In this document: positions 39,427 through 49,684 of the stretch, one piece after another
Layout: every line of letters begins with the position of its first letter
Position numbering within the stretch: position 1 is the first letter of the stretch
Assembly (NCBI GenBank): GCA_933822405.4
Contig: CAKOGP040001770.1
Coordinates: 186,001 to 250,000, forward strand
Reading direction: 5' to 3'
Source of the DNA: Cylindrotheca closterium
Lineage: Eukaryota; Bacillariophyta; Bacillariophyceae; Bacillariales; Bacillariaceae
Length of the DNA: 64,000 nt
Program-made: the position numbers and the translations under genes
Notes under the pieces: generated by a model
Database searches by the model: none
The model's input: only the letters and a program-made list of their open reading frames with translations
What the model was told of the DNA's origin: nothing

Positions 39427-39990
39427 TTACAACCACTGGGCACATTCGTACTCTCGGTCCTCCATGATGCATCTCTTTTCACTCGAACAGTAACGTCCAG
39501 GTGTGCAAGAACTGCAAGCCCATCCTGTTGGATAGCACAAAATTCTATCATATTGAATGTAAAACTTGGGTTGATGAATGTCATCAAAGAACTCGTCTCT
39601 GGATGGCTTGCGGTTGAAGCAGAATTCGTGGTCCGTGGGGCAGGTTGGGAATTTCAACAAATCGCAGGGTCCGAGTTGTGGAACACCATCCGCATCTTTT
39701 CCATTTTCACAAACGTCTTCTTCTGGGCGGAATGGATCCATCAGGTTTCCCAGTACCAATTGTAGTCGTCGTTCCTGTGAATGATAGTAATAGTAGTAGT
39801 GATAGTAGTCGAAGATGGAGAAGAGTTGCAATTTGATTAGTTTTCAGTTGCTGTTGCTGTTGCTGTCGCTGCACTTTCGCCAAGTTTTCCATCAGTTCCA
39901 ATTGGATTGACTTACATGTTCGTCGGAAGCGACAGATGGAGCTACAAGAAGAGCTGTTGCGGTAAGGAGAATGAAAAGGGACTTGAACAT
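39427..39990 (-). CDS. Small secreted cysteine-rich protein
   Basis: Two exons on the minus strand, 39990-39916 and 39774-39427. The donor is GTAAGT, the acceptor TCACAG, and the join is phase 0, giving 140 aa. Exon 1 encodes a signal peptide (MFKSLFILLTATALLVAPSVAS) with a likely cleavage after VAS. The mature 118-residue protein has ten Cys, seven of them in the second half, including CYPTGWACSSCTPGRYC. The even number and spacing suggest five disulfides. No family is recognised. It is probably secreted or wall-associated. Confidence 0.65.
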
Positions 39991-40383
39991 ATTCTTTGTA
40001 TAGTGTGTGGAGGTGCGGATGTCGCGAAATTTAACAATGTGGATGCGATGGAATGGGTTTTCAGTTTGGGGTGTGGGAAGGTGAAGAACTAGGAGAACGA
40101 CGAAATTGCCCATCGATCGTGGATTTTTGCTAATTCGAAGGCGGTCTGATCGAAATATCGTTGGAGTTGATAAGTCGTGCTGTCTCTTTCTCTAAATAGC
40201 TCGACACAAATGCTACCTAAACTTTTCGACGCCACATGCCAAGATTTTCGAAAAATTATTGCGCGTTTCTGCGTACGGTACGTGTAGTGTACAGTACTTC
40301 TTGGGGGTGGGCCTTTCTGAGTACTCCGAATCATATCCAAATCTTTCATCATCCATCCTTCCAGGAAACATCAACGCCATTTC
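39991..40383. other. Divergent intergenic region
   Basis: It lies between the secreted Cys-rich gene and the desulfhydrase gene. No clear promoter element was identified. Confidence 0.35.
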
Positions 40384-41736
40384 ATGACAATAATAACAAC
40401 AACCCGACCGCTACTTCTTTCGCGTCGGAAGGTAATGAAAAGCTTGAACTTGCAAACAGCCGTAGCCTTTTCTGTCATGACTTTCAAAACAAATGCCATG
40501 TGTGGACATGATTTGTCCCAAAGCTTTGATTACACTCCGCCCGTATGGGCCAAGGATTCCTTTTCCAAATTTCCCAAACATGGTAGACTTCAGCTGTCAA
40601 ATTTACCCACTCCGTTGTACAAACTAAGCTCCAAGGCAAATCATGACGATTCATCAATACTCAAAAAGTTGGAAGCAATGGGTATATCCTTGTACGTCAA
40701 GCGTGATGACATGTCCGGAGGCGTCGAAACGGGAGGAAACAAGATAAGGAAATTAGAATTTCTATTGGCGGATGCCTTGGCACGAGACTACACCGCAGTC
40801 GTGACCATTGGAGGAGAACAAAGCAATCACTGCCGTGCTACAGCCGCGGCAGCTCGTATGGTGGGACTGGGACCTCACTTGATTTTGAGGACCAAACGCG
40901 CCGACAACGTACAAAAAGATCCCAACGAGATCGGATTTACCGGAAATGTTTTGTTTGACCGCATGGTCGGGAGCCAGATTTACACCTGTACTCCTGGAGA
41001 ATATGGACGCATGGGGTCCCAGGAAATGGTATCCAGACTTTGCAAACATTTGACTCAAAGAGATGGTGAATGCAAACCATATCCCATCCCAGTTGGAGGA
41101 TCCAATGGTATCGGTACTTGGGGATACATCAATGGAGTAGAAGAGATGCTAGCACAGTGGGGATCGATCGAATCGGAACCTTCTTTAGATCACGTTGTAT
41201 TTGCTTGTGGAAGTGGGGGCACAGCTGCTGGGATTGGTCTTGGGTTGGCGCTGGCTCATCAAGACACGAACAAAGGTGCACCACCTGGGATTCATGCCAT
41301 TGGGGTGTGCGATAGTCCAGACTACTTTTATGGACATGTCGCCAAAATAGCAGATGAAATGGGCTTTCATCAGGAAGGAAAAGATGCTGGATCCACTGAA
41401 GACTTTGTACGCAAGGCATTGCTGGTTCATCAAGGGAAGGGTCTTGGTTATGCTGTCAGCACGCCCGAGGAACTTGATTTCATTACCAAATTTGCTGTTG
41501 AGACCGGGATTGTCTTGGATCCAGTCTATTCGGGAAAGGCTCTGTATCAATTTGTTCAGGAGGTACTGGAGACGGACGAAGGAGAAAAGTTTCGGGGAAA
41601 GAATGTTCTATTTTGGCACACGGGCGGTGCACTCGGCCTGTTTGAGCAAGCCAAAACGCTGAATTTTCTTTCCTCTGCCAAACGACTTGACATCTATGGA
41701 AAAGACCTTGAGAATGGTATTGATATTAGTGATTGA
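40384..41736 (+). CDS. D-cysteine desulfhydrase / ACC-deaminase family PLP enzyme
   Basis: A 450-aa single-exon protein from ATG 40384. Residues 1-40 are basic and hydroxylated, compatible with an organelle-targeting presequence. An AVAF motif at 26-29 follows a weakly hydrophobic stretch. The catalytic domain starts near 62 and shows the fold-type II PLP features of this family. These are GGNKIRKLEF with the Schiff-base Lys at about 120, GGEQSNHCRATAA, GGSNGIGTWGY and the phosphate-binding GSGGTAAGI. The closest assignments are D-cysteine desulfhydrase (D-Cys to pyruvate, H2S and ammonia) and ACC deaminase. In plants D-cysteine desulfhydrase is mitochondrial. The sequence alone does not separate the two activities. 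Confidence 0.85.
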   Translation: MTIITTTRPLLLSRRKVMKSLNLQTAVAFSVMTFKTNAMCGHDLSQSFDYTPPVWAKDSFSKFPKHGRLQLSNLPTPLYKLSSKANHDDSSILKKLEAMGISLYVKRDDMSGGVETGGNKIRKLEFLLADALARDYTAVVTIGGEQSNHCRATAAAARMVGLGPHLILRTKRADNVQKDPNEIGFTGNVLFDRMVGSQIYTCTPGEYGRMGSQEMVSRLCKHLTQRDGECKPYPIPVGGSNGIGTWGYINGVEEMLAQWGSIESEPSLDHVVFACGSGGTAAGIGLGLALAHQDTNKGAPPGIHAIGVCDSPDYFYGHVAKIADEMGFHQEGKDAGSTEDFVRKALLVHQGKGLGYAVSTPEELDFITKFAVETGIVLDPVYSGKALYQFVQEVLETDEGEKFRGKNVLFWHTGGALGLFEQAKTLNFLSSAKRLDIYGKDLENGIDISD

Positions 41737-41903
41737 TCGATTGATTGATTGATTGACTCGTTCATTTTCGGTAGTGACACAGCCTTTTTAAAATTATCAT
41801 ATAGAGTGGTGATCACAGCGGCATTATCTCATGAATTACTGCATAGAATCAATCATCGTCGTTTTCGAACCACTACCAATATTTTGTATTAGAGATTTCC
41901 ACA

Positions 41904-43747
41904 TTATTTTTTGGTGATTCGCTTTTGCATTTCTGCCACGAGTTCTCCTCGAACTTCATCGCGTATATCTTGCTCTCGATTTGACTGGTCTTCTTCTATG
42001 GTACTCTTCAGCAACGCCAAAGTCTTTCCCATTTCTAGATACATTTTCCCTACTCCATGGTATTGCTCTTCAAATTTCGCGATAATGTCAATGGCTGACA
42101 TTGGTTCTTTCTTTGCACGTTTCTTCGAGTTGTTGCTGTTGTTACTAGTAGCTGCTCCGCCCATAGACGATCGAGGGGCGACTTCCACAGGAACTTCCAC
42201 CATATTATCATCATCATGATCCATCACACTCTCGTCCGATTCCTCGAATGCTTGGGCTGCGACCTCAATTTTCTTTGGAGGTCTTCCTCGCTTTCGCTTT
42301 GGAGGAGGAGGAGGATCTTCCTTGACTGGTTGCTCCATCACTACAGGAGGCTCTATCACAACAGGTTTCTCCAAACTCTTTTTCCGTTTTTTGCTGTCCT
42401 TGCCTTTTGGCTGGGGCACTCGAGACTCCATGATTTCCAGGCACTTGCGGACCTTTGCCATGAGTGACTTATCCACGCGTCCCTTGGAACCAAACGCCTT
42501 ATAGCAGCTGTACGCTCGCGCTACAAAAATTTCGCATTTGAAGCAATGTCGTCGTTTACTACTAAAGGTAAAGTTCTTCAGAGTTCCCGACGTTCCAGCA
42601 ATCTGATGACAATGATATTGAGTTGAGAAATAAAACAGAGGAGAAAGCCATAACATTGATGCCGAATTTTTCACGCTTACCTTCCTATAGTCGTCCTCGA
42701 GATCCCAGGCTTCAACAGCTTCCTTGATAATCTTGATCAATTCCAAATCTCTTGTCAACCCAGCCATCAAGAATTCGTCCACCTTGGTTAGCCGATTGGA
42801 GATCAAACAAAGAAGCAAAAGGTCCTTCGGAAGTACTCCAACATGGTTACCACGCATAACTCCGTCGACCCACTCTTGGCTGTAAACCATACCAGACTGA
42901 TCAATTTGGTCTTAGTGATGGTAGCATTAGAATAGTTCAGAATCGTGTGAGCGCACAGGGGCAAAAATAACTCAATATGATCCTTGTCGCATTTCACTCC
43001 AAACTTACTGTATGCTCGGACCATTATTCTTGCATTCACTTCTCCAAATATTTTGGAAGCCTTAATGCTGCCTTCGGTCAGCACGCTGTGTAAGTCTTCG
43101 AATAGCTTGACCTCCTTTTCAGCATTGGCATTCCCCTCATAAGGCGAAACTCTGACTATGTCCATGGGATCATTGCCCGGGATGATTTCTTCATCAGATG
43201 ATTCCTCCTCCTCTTCTCTTTCTTGTAGTTCTCGAATCGCTCTATTCCGAACTGTTTTGTCGCCTTTGGAGGAATCTTTCTTGCCAACACTGCTGCTGCT
43301 GCTGCTGCTCCTTTTCTCGTGTTCAGATCTCGTCGTTTGTCTGCTTTTTGTCTTCTCGTTGGTGGATGCACCACTGCTTTTCTGCTTGGTCCTTGATTCC
43401 GTCTTTTCTTCGTTCTTTCCTTTGCTTACAACACTGCTGTAGGTTTCCTTTTTTTCAGGAATTTGCTTTTCCTTACTTTTGTCTTTCTTCGGGCTCGATT
43501 CGTTCTTGTGAAACGCCTTCTTGCCACCTCCAAGAGACGATCGGTAGGAATAACCATTGCCAGCCCCCGTAGGTTTTATGGCAATACTCGCAATGCGTGA
43601 TACCTTCACTACATCAAAGTCTCCGCCCTTCGTGGGACTCCTTGCTGGACTGATGGATTTGAAGGCAGCACCACCAGCTCCACCTTTGGTTTCTGACTTA
43701 GGGGCGGCTTTGGCCTCACTCAGATTTCCTGTTGTCGATAGTGCCAT
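41904..43747 (-). CDS. Unrecognised nuclear-type protein, paralogue of the 44133 gene
   Basis: Three minus-strand exons, 43747-43009, 42910-42681 and 42602-41904, give 555 aa. The donors are GTAAGT and GTAAGC. The joins were fixed by alignment to the adjacent paralogue: AYNQIDQSGM here against AFFQIGRSGM there. Residues 1-195 are Ser/Lys/Glu-rich and disordered. Residues about 215-400 are the shared domain, including PKDLLLLCL and the CFKCEIFVARAYSC signature. After it come a Pro/Lys stretch with an AT-hook-like KRKRGRPPKK (about 445), an acidic patch and a C-terminal coiled-coil-like helix. The AT-hook motif suggests minor-groove DNA contact, an inference. No named family is recognised. Confidence 0.65.
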
Positions 43748-44132
43748 GGATTATACTTTTGATAATGGTGATACTAGGGATAGCGAAAACTCTTGTAAGG
43801 GGCTGTAAATGAAACTTTTACTAGCAATACAAATATTGATGGGCTCCCAGATGTTTGTGCGGTACTCGTCCATCGCCGATAAATAAATGCGCCGACTTAA
43901 CAATGCAAAATGCATGAAAGCGGGTTCGCCTCAGCACGGACACAGTACAGACCGCATAGTTGACCAATTGGAAAAGCTTTCAGCTTTGAAGCTTGAGCTT
44001 TCAGCTTTGAGCTCTTCTTAGTGACGACAATAGTTGTAGTGCATGTATTTTTTTAAATCCCAGTTCTGAAAACCCCAAAACTAGTGGTAGCATTAACCAA
44101 TAAAGCTACACAATTTGCCATATCATAGGATT
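43748..44132. other. Intergenic region between the two paralogues
   Basis: It contains a direct repeat, AGCTTTCAGCTTTGA, twice at 43974-44014, with alternating AGCTT/AAGCTT words. No gene is present. Confidence 0.6.
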
Positions 44133-45260
44133 TTACTTGCGTTTCACACCATTTTGCTCCTGAAGAAGTTTCTGCCGTTCTTCTTCTCGGATTTGCGCCC
44201 TCATGTCACTCATCATTGAATCTCTATCCTCCTTTTCTTCCCGCATCTTCCGCTTGAAGACTACCAATATATGTTGCATGCGATTCGCATGTTCTTCATA
44301 CATTCCTATCAATGTATCCATACTTTCATGTCGTTCTTCCCTCAGTCGCATCCTGTTTGCTATATCTGTAGCCTCCGTCTCTTTTTGTTTCTTTGCTGCT
44401 GCTTTCTTTGCAGGCCTCTTTTCTACGACCACTGGAACCTCATCTTCGTCCAATTCGGATATTCGCTTGGCCACGCCATTCTTGGACACTCGCACGTGTT
44501 CATTCATAATGGTGAGACAATCCATTACTTTCTTCCAAAGCGTCGGCTCGAACCTCGTCCACTTGAGTACCTTGACACAGCGAAATGCCCTCGCCACAAA
44601 TATTTCGCATTTGTAGCATACTGCTTTATTTTTCGTAAAGGTATAGGCAGTGTTGCTGCTGAGATTGATGAACTTGCGATCCAATCGCCACTCGTTGATG
44701 GAGTCTCCAACAATCTGGCAAAGTCCCAAATCCTTGATGATTCCAGCGAGTGTTGCCTCGTTGGCTCGGACAAAGCGCTGTTCGTGCAAACATAGTAGCA
44801 AGAGTGCCTTTGGAATCCAGCCAGTTGTTACCCCACGTATCTTTCCTTCTTGCCATTGTGGACTGAACAGCATCCCAGATCGACCAATCTGAAAAAAGGC
44901 AGTCACAAGGGATTCCGCCAGCCGACTCCCAAACAATCGAGCTGCCTGAGGAACAACAGCGCTGCCATCGTCTGGTTGAAGGAGCAGCTTTTTCACTTCG
45001 TCGAATGCTTTCTCGCTCACTTCCGCACTGGCATTGGGTGGTTCGTAGGGTGACTTCTTTATTACTTTCATGAATTCAATGTTGCCCCATATCTTGGGAT
45101 CCTTGCTACCTGGTGCTGAAGAATCGGATCCTGCGGATTCATCGTCATGAGTTAGGTCAACCGCGGCATCAGCAGCAGATGAAGCAGGGCTATCGGAATC
45201 TACTCGCAGTCGCTTGGCAGCCGGCTTGCCATCCGATTCATCGTCGCTCCGATCAGACAT
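44133..45260 (-). CDS. Unrecognised nuclear-type protein, paralogue of the 41904 gene
   Basis: A 375-aa frame without apparent introns, starting at ATG 45258-45260. Residues 1-55 are acidic with a basic AAKRLRV patch. Residues about 75-235 match the upstream gene: FFQIGRSGMLFSPQW, PKALLLLCL, and CYKCEIFVARAFRC with its spaced Cys residues. Residues 255-375 are Lys/Ala-rich and then strongly helical and charged, as in a coiled coil. The three Cys of C-x2-C ... C in the signature could bind metal. Same orientation and tandem position indicate local duplication, followed by intron loss here or intron gain in the other copy. Function unknown. Confidence 0.65.
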   Translation of the reverse strand: MSDRSDDESDGKPAAKRLRVDSDSPASSAADAAVDLTHDDESAGSDSSAPGSKDPKIWGNIEFMKVIKKSPYEPPNASAEVSEKAFDEVKKLLLQPDDGSAVVPQAARLFGSRLAESLVTAFFQIGRSGMLFSPQWQEGKIRGVTTGWIPKALLLLCLHEQRFVRANEATLAGIIKDLGLCQIVGDSINEWRLDRKFINLSSNTAYTFTKNKAVCYKCEIFVARAFRCVKVLKWTRFEPTLWKKVMDCLTIMNEHVRVSKNGVAKRISELDEDEVPVVVEKRPAKKAAAKKQKETEATDIANRMRLREERHESMDTLIGMYEEHANRMQHILVVFKRKMREEKEDRDSMMSDMRAQIREEERQKLLQEQNGVKRK

Positions 45261-46089
45261 AAGCTCAACTTGTTATTTTCTTGGCCTATCTGTCGTATAA
45301 ACTGCGACGACTGTTGAATTGTAACGTCTTTTTGATACTCTATCCTCTCGTATGTGTATCTTATGATTCCTAGGAGTATTCAACAGCCTCCCGGTTTTAT
45401 TGTGTCAACGGTTACTGTGTAATTTTGTGTCAGCTGCGTTGATGATGAGATTTGCGCGGCAGCGCACAGACACCGCAGACTCACAGTATTTTCAATTTGG
45501 CCATTATTCAACATGTACCGGTATCCATCCACGATGCACCAAGGTGTGATCCAATGACAAAAAGCATTGTAAACTTAGAATCATACCACTATGATAACAT
45601 GATTGGATGACAATGACGGCGAGAAGTAGAATCTATCTTTATCTTATAGTCACAGGACGAAGGGAAGGGGTTTCAAGAAAGGAGTGTTGTTGTGGTCCAA
45701 TAAGAAGAGTTGCAGCTACCCCGCCGTGGCGAAATAAGGTAGATATCTGCTTATTCTGTCATTTTCAGGTTTGATTTTCTCAGCACTATATAGCTCTTTC
45801 ACTTCTGTAGACTGTTTTGGTAAGTGGTTGGTTGATACCAATTGATCGCAGGCAGTTGACACTACTATGCTGCATCAATTGAAAGATAGGCAACCATAGC
45901 ATCTTCTGCAGTCCTCCACCTATTGGAGGACTGATTCATTCTATCTTTTCTCCGTTTATGCCATTTTCTATCGTCCTGTCAAGATCATACGACAACGGAA
46001 TGATGGATAGTGCTGCCGCGGAACCCGCCTTGCCCTCCCTTCCTCTCTGAATCATCAATCTGAATATCGATAGATTGATCGGGTACTCG
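45261..46089. other. Gene-free interval with a perfect hairpin
   Basis: No gene is supported. A perfect 10-base inverted repeat with a 5-base loop lies at 45909-45933 (arms CAGTCCTCCA and TGGAGGACTG). TACCGGTA lies at 45516-45523. Confidence 0.5.
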
Positions 46090-47040
46090 TCATCTACTTC
46101 TATCACCATTCAGAAATTCTAGGACACTCTTCCTCCAATCTCTCGCACCCTCCACCGCCACGGCGTGAGCACACCTTGGAATGACAGTTGGTGCGCCCCA
46201 ACCAAGCCTTTCGGACAGCTCGTTTGCATATTCAACAGGTGCCATTTGGTCCAATTCCCCAACGCACAATCTTCCCTCGCATGATTGCGGCATACGTTCG
46301 GCCATGTTGGCAACATGCCAAGGATCCTCATGATCATTGACTTCGGCTTGTTCCATTAGTGCCAGCAAACCATCTCTTGAGTTGTGAGTCGAAATGTGAT
46401 CCACATATCGGCCCAGCATTGATCGTTCTTGTTGCCGTCGAAGAAATGACGGCGAATAAGTTGCCATCAAAATCGACCAAGCAAAGGATCGCAATGAAGG
46501 ATCTTGCTGCAAGCATTCTTTCCAAGCTTGTACCGCCAAGTGTCCATAATCGGATCGATCTGTGGCCACACCCGTCAAGTGTAGCTTGCGAATACTGCAA
46601 GGTGGTGAATTATTCTCGCTACTTTCATTGGCAAGGGTCATTGTCGCCATGGCCACTCGGGCCCCAAACGAAAAACCTACCAAATCGACTGGAGTCTGAA
46701 TTTTCATCTCATTATTCTCGTTCTGGATGGTCTCCAACAGTTTCTCAGCCTGGGCTTTTAGACTGACATCTTGATGATTCTTGTCAGCATCCCCTTCAAT
46801 ATCACTATTATTCTTGCCCTGCCCCATGCACTCGTAGACAATCACCTGTCGATTCTTGCTCAAGTAAGGCAACTGATGCTCCCAAGAGGCCTTGGTTTGT
46901 GCCATGCCACCGATCAGTATCATGGGTGGATGGATTGCATCACCGATAGAAGGAATCACATGGACATTATTGGAAAAGGCCACAGCAGACTTTGGACGTA
47001 AAAATAGGACGATCACGAAGTAATAACGATTTTTTGTCAT
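46090..47040 (-). CDS. Alpha/beta-hydrolase with plastid-like presequence
   Basis: A 316-aa single-exon protein from ATG 47038-47040. Residues 5-22 are hydrophobic and end in SAVAF, matching the signal-peptide junction with essential Phe (ASAFAP-type) used by diatom plastid preproteins. The core has an oxyanion-type GGMAQTKASW loop, a nucleophile elbow GFSFGAR (Ser about 124), a likely acid Asp in GELDQM (about 263) and a likely catalytic His in RCAHAVAVE (about 292). The order is right for an active hydrolase. The substrate cannot be inferred. Plastid location is inference from the presequence. Confidence 0.75.
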   Translation of the reverse strand: MTKNRYYFVIVLFLRPKSAVAFSNNVHVIPSIGDAIHPPMILIGGMAQTKASWEHQLPYLSKNRQVIVYECMGQGKNNSDIEGDADKNHQDVSLKAQAEKLLETIQNENNEMKIQTPVDLVGFSFGARVAMATMTLANESSENNSPPCSIRKLHLTGVATDRSDYGHLAVQAWKECLQQDPSLRSFAWSILMATYSPSFLRRQQERSMLGRYVDHISTHNSRDGLLALMEQAEVNDHEDPWHVANMAERMPQSCEGRLCVGELDQMAPVEYANELSERLGWGAPTVIPRCAHAVAVEGARDWRKSVLEFLNGDRSR

Positions 47041-47634
47041 TCCAACGGTCTCAATCTCTTCATATCATATCTACCGTGTCGGAAGTGTCATAGCATATTG
47101 AATATGGCATGCACGGCATGGCATGGCGATGGCATGGTGGAGTGCGTGTGATCCTCGACTAGTCTGACTGACCCTTTTATTAGCACTAACATAGTCTCAA
47201 CAATATTCATTCGCATTCAGTATTCATGGAAGCACTCCAGATGAAGACCCAAGCAAGTCTTGATCAGGACGACAACCCTTCTCATTTGAAACTGTCTCTC
47301 GACGATCATGAAACATCCTACCATGATAAGATGTCTGCATTCAAGAAATGAACATTCAATGTGAAAATTATCCGAAGCATCAATTAGTACCTTCTCGGCT
47401 CCAGGCAGAGACTGACTCGACTCACTCCCTAGCGCATAATCACGATGGCCCCACCCAATAGTATGCAAGCGGAGGACCTAGACTAAGATTTTTGCATGGG
47501 GAAAACCTTAATTTTAGGGCCGTGGGTGAATTTGCAACATTATGGTCGGCCGCCATTTTATAGGTTATAGGGTCTGTCGAGCAGCAGACGTACCATTAAT
47601 TATACGCATGGTGCATGTGCATACTGTTTTCTTA
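47041..47634. other. Intergenic region
   Basis: It lies between two minus-strand genes. A GGCATGGC-type short direct repeat occurs near 47105-47130 (GCATGGCATGGCGATGGCATGG). Nothing else was recognised. Confidence 0.4.
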
Positions 47635-48642
47635 CTATGCCTCTTCCATAAAGACTTCATCAAGAGCTTCTTCTTCCATAGTATCTTCTTCTACTTCCTT
47701 CAGCATGGTTGGATCCGGTTCTTCGTCCAAAATTTCGGCACAAAAGTAAATGATTTGTTTGCGACCAATTTCAATGGCCGATCGAGGCCCCATCGTATAG
47801 ATGAAGTCGCCATCTTCGACCGATTGGGAAGCAAAGTTATCTTCCGTGGCCCGTTCCTTGATGAAATAATCCCAGGCAATGAACTGTTCCATCAAGGCGT
47901 CCAAATTGGGCGTCAAGCTGTTTTGCTGAAATCGGCTGCATTTACTATGACTCTTGGCTCGGGAGGACCCTTGAGCGGGTGGTTCACCAGGTACGGCATC
48001 GTCCACACTGTGGAGCAATCTGTAAAGATCCCTGCCGAGGATCCATCGCGAACCATCCGATCGAGATTCCCCCTTGCAAAAAATGAGCGCATTCACGAGC
48101 AAGACCAATCCATTTTCAATCTTGGATCCTTGGTGAATGCTGTGAATCTCGCGGCTGTGGGAGCCGTCATAGTCGGACGCAATGTTTTGCAAATAATAGC
48201 GATCCTTGCATTTGGCCGGAGTGCTCTTTCGCTCTTCCATGTATTTGGGAATGCGTCGGAGTTCCATGCCAAAGATGTTCCTCAAACGCTCGCTGGCCTC
48301 ACTGAAAATGGCCCCGGACGCTCTCATGGAATTCAATCCCGCCTCCTTGATGATTTTGAGTCGATCAATGGGTTCCTTCTCGAGGCCCTTGAACAAGATG
48401 AGTCTCGATAGATCAGTGACTGCCTTTGCTCTGGCCACCTTGTCCATCTTTTCCAAATTGTTACGTTCGGAAGGTTTCTCGTTGGGAATTCCTTGAGAAG
48501 CTTCGGGGACTTGTTGGGACAAGGTAAAGTTATGATTGCTGCCGCCTCCTCGTTTGTGGTTATTGGTGCTAGTGGTTTCATACTCTTCTTCGTCGTCATT
48601 GTCAATGACTTCAAGACTGCGTTTGGAGCTTCTTCTTGGCAT
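47635..48642 (-). CDS. NSE3: MAGE-domain protein, probable NSE3 subunit of the SMC5/6 complex
   Basis: A 335-aa protein, with the start taken at ATG 48640-48642 (MPRRSSKRS). Residues 1-75 are disordered and basic. Residues about 80-310 match the MAGE homology domain. Winged-helix A has RLILFKGLEKEPIDRLKIIKEAG, seen as its parts ILFKGLEK and PIDRLKIIKEAG, and IFGMELRRIP. The second half has NGLVLLVNALIFCKG, W.LGRDLYRLL, LMEQFIAWDYFIKER and the diagnostic YTMGPRSAIEIGRKQIIYF (GPR-x-x-x-E). The tail is strongly acidic. Lineages outside placental mammals normally have one MAGE gene, NSE3, which with NSE1 and NSE4 forms the DNA-binding kleisin module of SMC5/6 in DNA repair. Confidence 0.8.
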   Translation of the reverse strand: MPRRSSKRSLEVIDNDDEEEYETTSTNNHKRGGGSNHNFTLSQQVPEASQGIPNEKPSERNNLEKMDKVARAKAVTDLSRLILFKGLEKEPIDRLKIIKEAGLNSMRASGAIFSEASERLRNIFGMELRRIPKYMEERKSTPAKCKDRYYLQNIASDYDGSHSREIHSIHQGSKIENGLVLLVNALIFCKGESRSDGSRWILGRDLYRLLHSVDDAVPGEPPAQGSSRAKSHSKCSRFQQNSLTPNLDALMEQFIAWDYFIKERATEDNFASQSVEDGDFIYTMGPRSAIEIGRKQIIYFCAEILDEEPDPTMLKEVEEDTMEEEALDEVFMEEA

Positions 48643-49684
48643 TTTTGTGAAGTTATTCAATCTTTTATTTTTTCGGTATGGATGAAGAATGAAAGAGTTG
48701 TGATGACGATTGTTATTATTATAATGCTTTTATTGTTTGCTTTCAGGTTTTCAAGCGCATTGCTTGGAGTTTTGAAGCGGCTGCATTTTATTTTTTGCCG
48801 CGCCATCTTTTTTAGCGCGAATTTCATCTCAGATGACGAAGATTCCCGCGGGAATGAAAGTAAGCTCATAATCGAATGAATGAAGAATGAATGATANNNN
48901 NNNNNNNNNNNNNNNNNNNNNNNNNNNNNNNNNNNNNNNNNNNNNNNNNNNNNNNNNNNNNNNNNNNNNNNNNNNNNNNNNNNNNNNNNNNNNNNNNNNN
49001 NNNNNNNNNNNNNNNNNNNNNNNNNNNNNNNNNNNNNNNNNNNNNNNAAGAAGAAGAAGAAGGCAATCATGCTGAAGAGACCTCATTGCTAGTCATCTGA
49101 TCACTCTTCTTCATGATACTGTTGAATGATCGTGGATCTTTCAACATGTCGCCTCTTTTTTTCCTTCTCAAACTAAACTACAGTAGATGCTCTACTGTGG
49201 TGATGATGCTGTCCATCAAGTCGAGTGAGTCGATGAGCGGATCCAAATTTTACGCGGTACTTGAGTAGCCCAAATTTAGTGACTACAGCAGTGTACAGTA
49301 ATTCAAAAGCCGGCATGGCGGCCCGGCGGTTTCGGATCCGCTGGTGTTCCGTTCAAGACAATTTGGTGTCACAGCGTGAATGAGCTTAATGAAATTTATT
49401 TAACTTCAGTTCGAATTCGTTTTGGTAATTAACAGCACGGCGAACTTGAAACCTCGAGGTGAGCCAAATGGAGCCAAATGGAGGTTCCAAGGAGCTTCAT
49501 CGGTCTTGGGAAAAAATCGCAGTCGCTTTCGTTGTATCGATAGCGATTTTTGACCCAAGAGAATCTCTCTTCGTCAGACAATCTTCACTTGTTCCTACAG
49601 TGTTGTACATTGCATTGCATTGCATTGCACTCTATCATTATATTCAATCAATATTCGAGTACAATACCAAGACAAACAACCAAC
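48643..49684. other. Divergent intergenic region with assembly gap
   Basis: It holds the 151-N gap (48897-49047), an (AAG)n tract at its right edge and a (TTGCA)n tract near 49607-49627 shortly before the next ATG. No gene is supported. Confidence 0.4.
48897..49047. other. Assembly gap (151 N)
   Basis: A run of N flanked by GAATGA and AAGAAG simple sequence, probably a collapsed microsatellite. Confidence 1.

Noticed and set aside
42890..43015. Frame overlap in the 41904-43747 gene as a disabling frameshift
   Set aside because: A GTAAGT donor at 43008-43003 and an AG acceptor before 42910 restore a product that aligns with the adjacent paralogue, so it is an intron.
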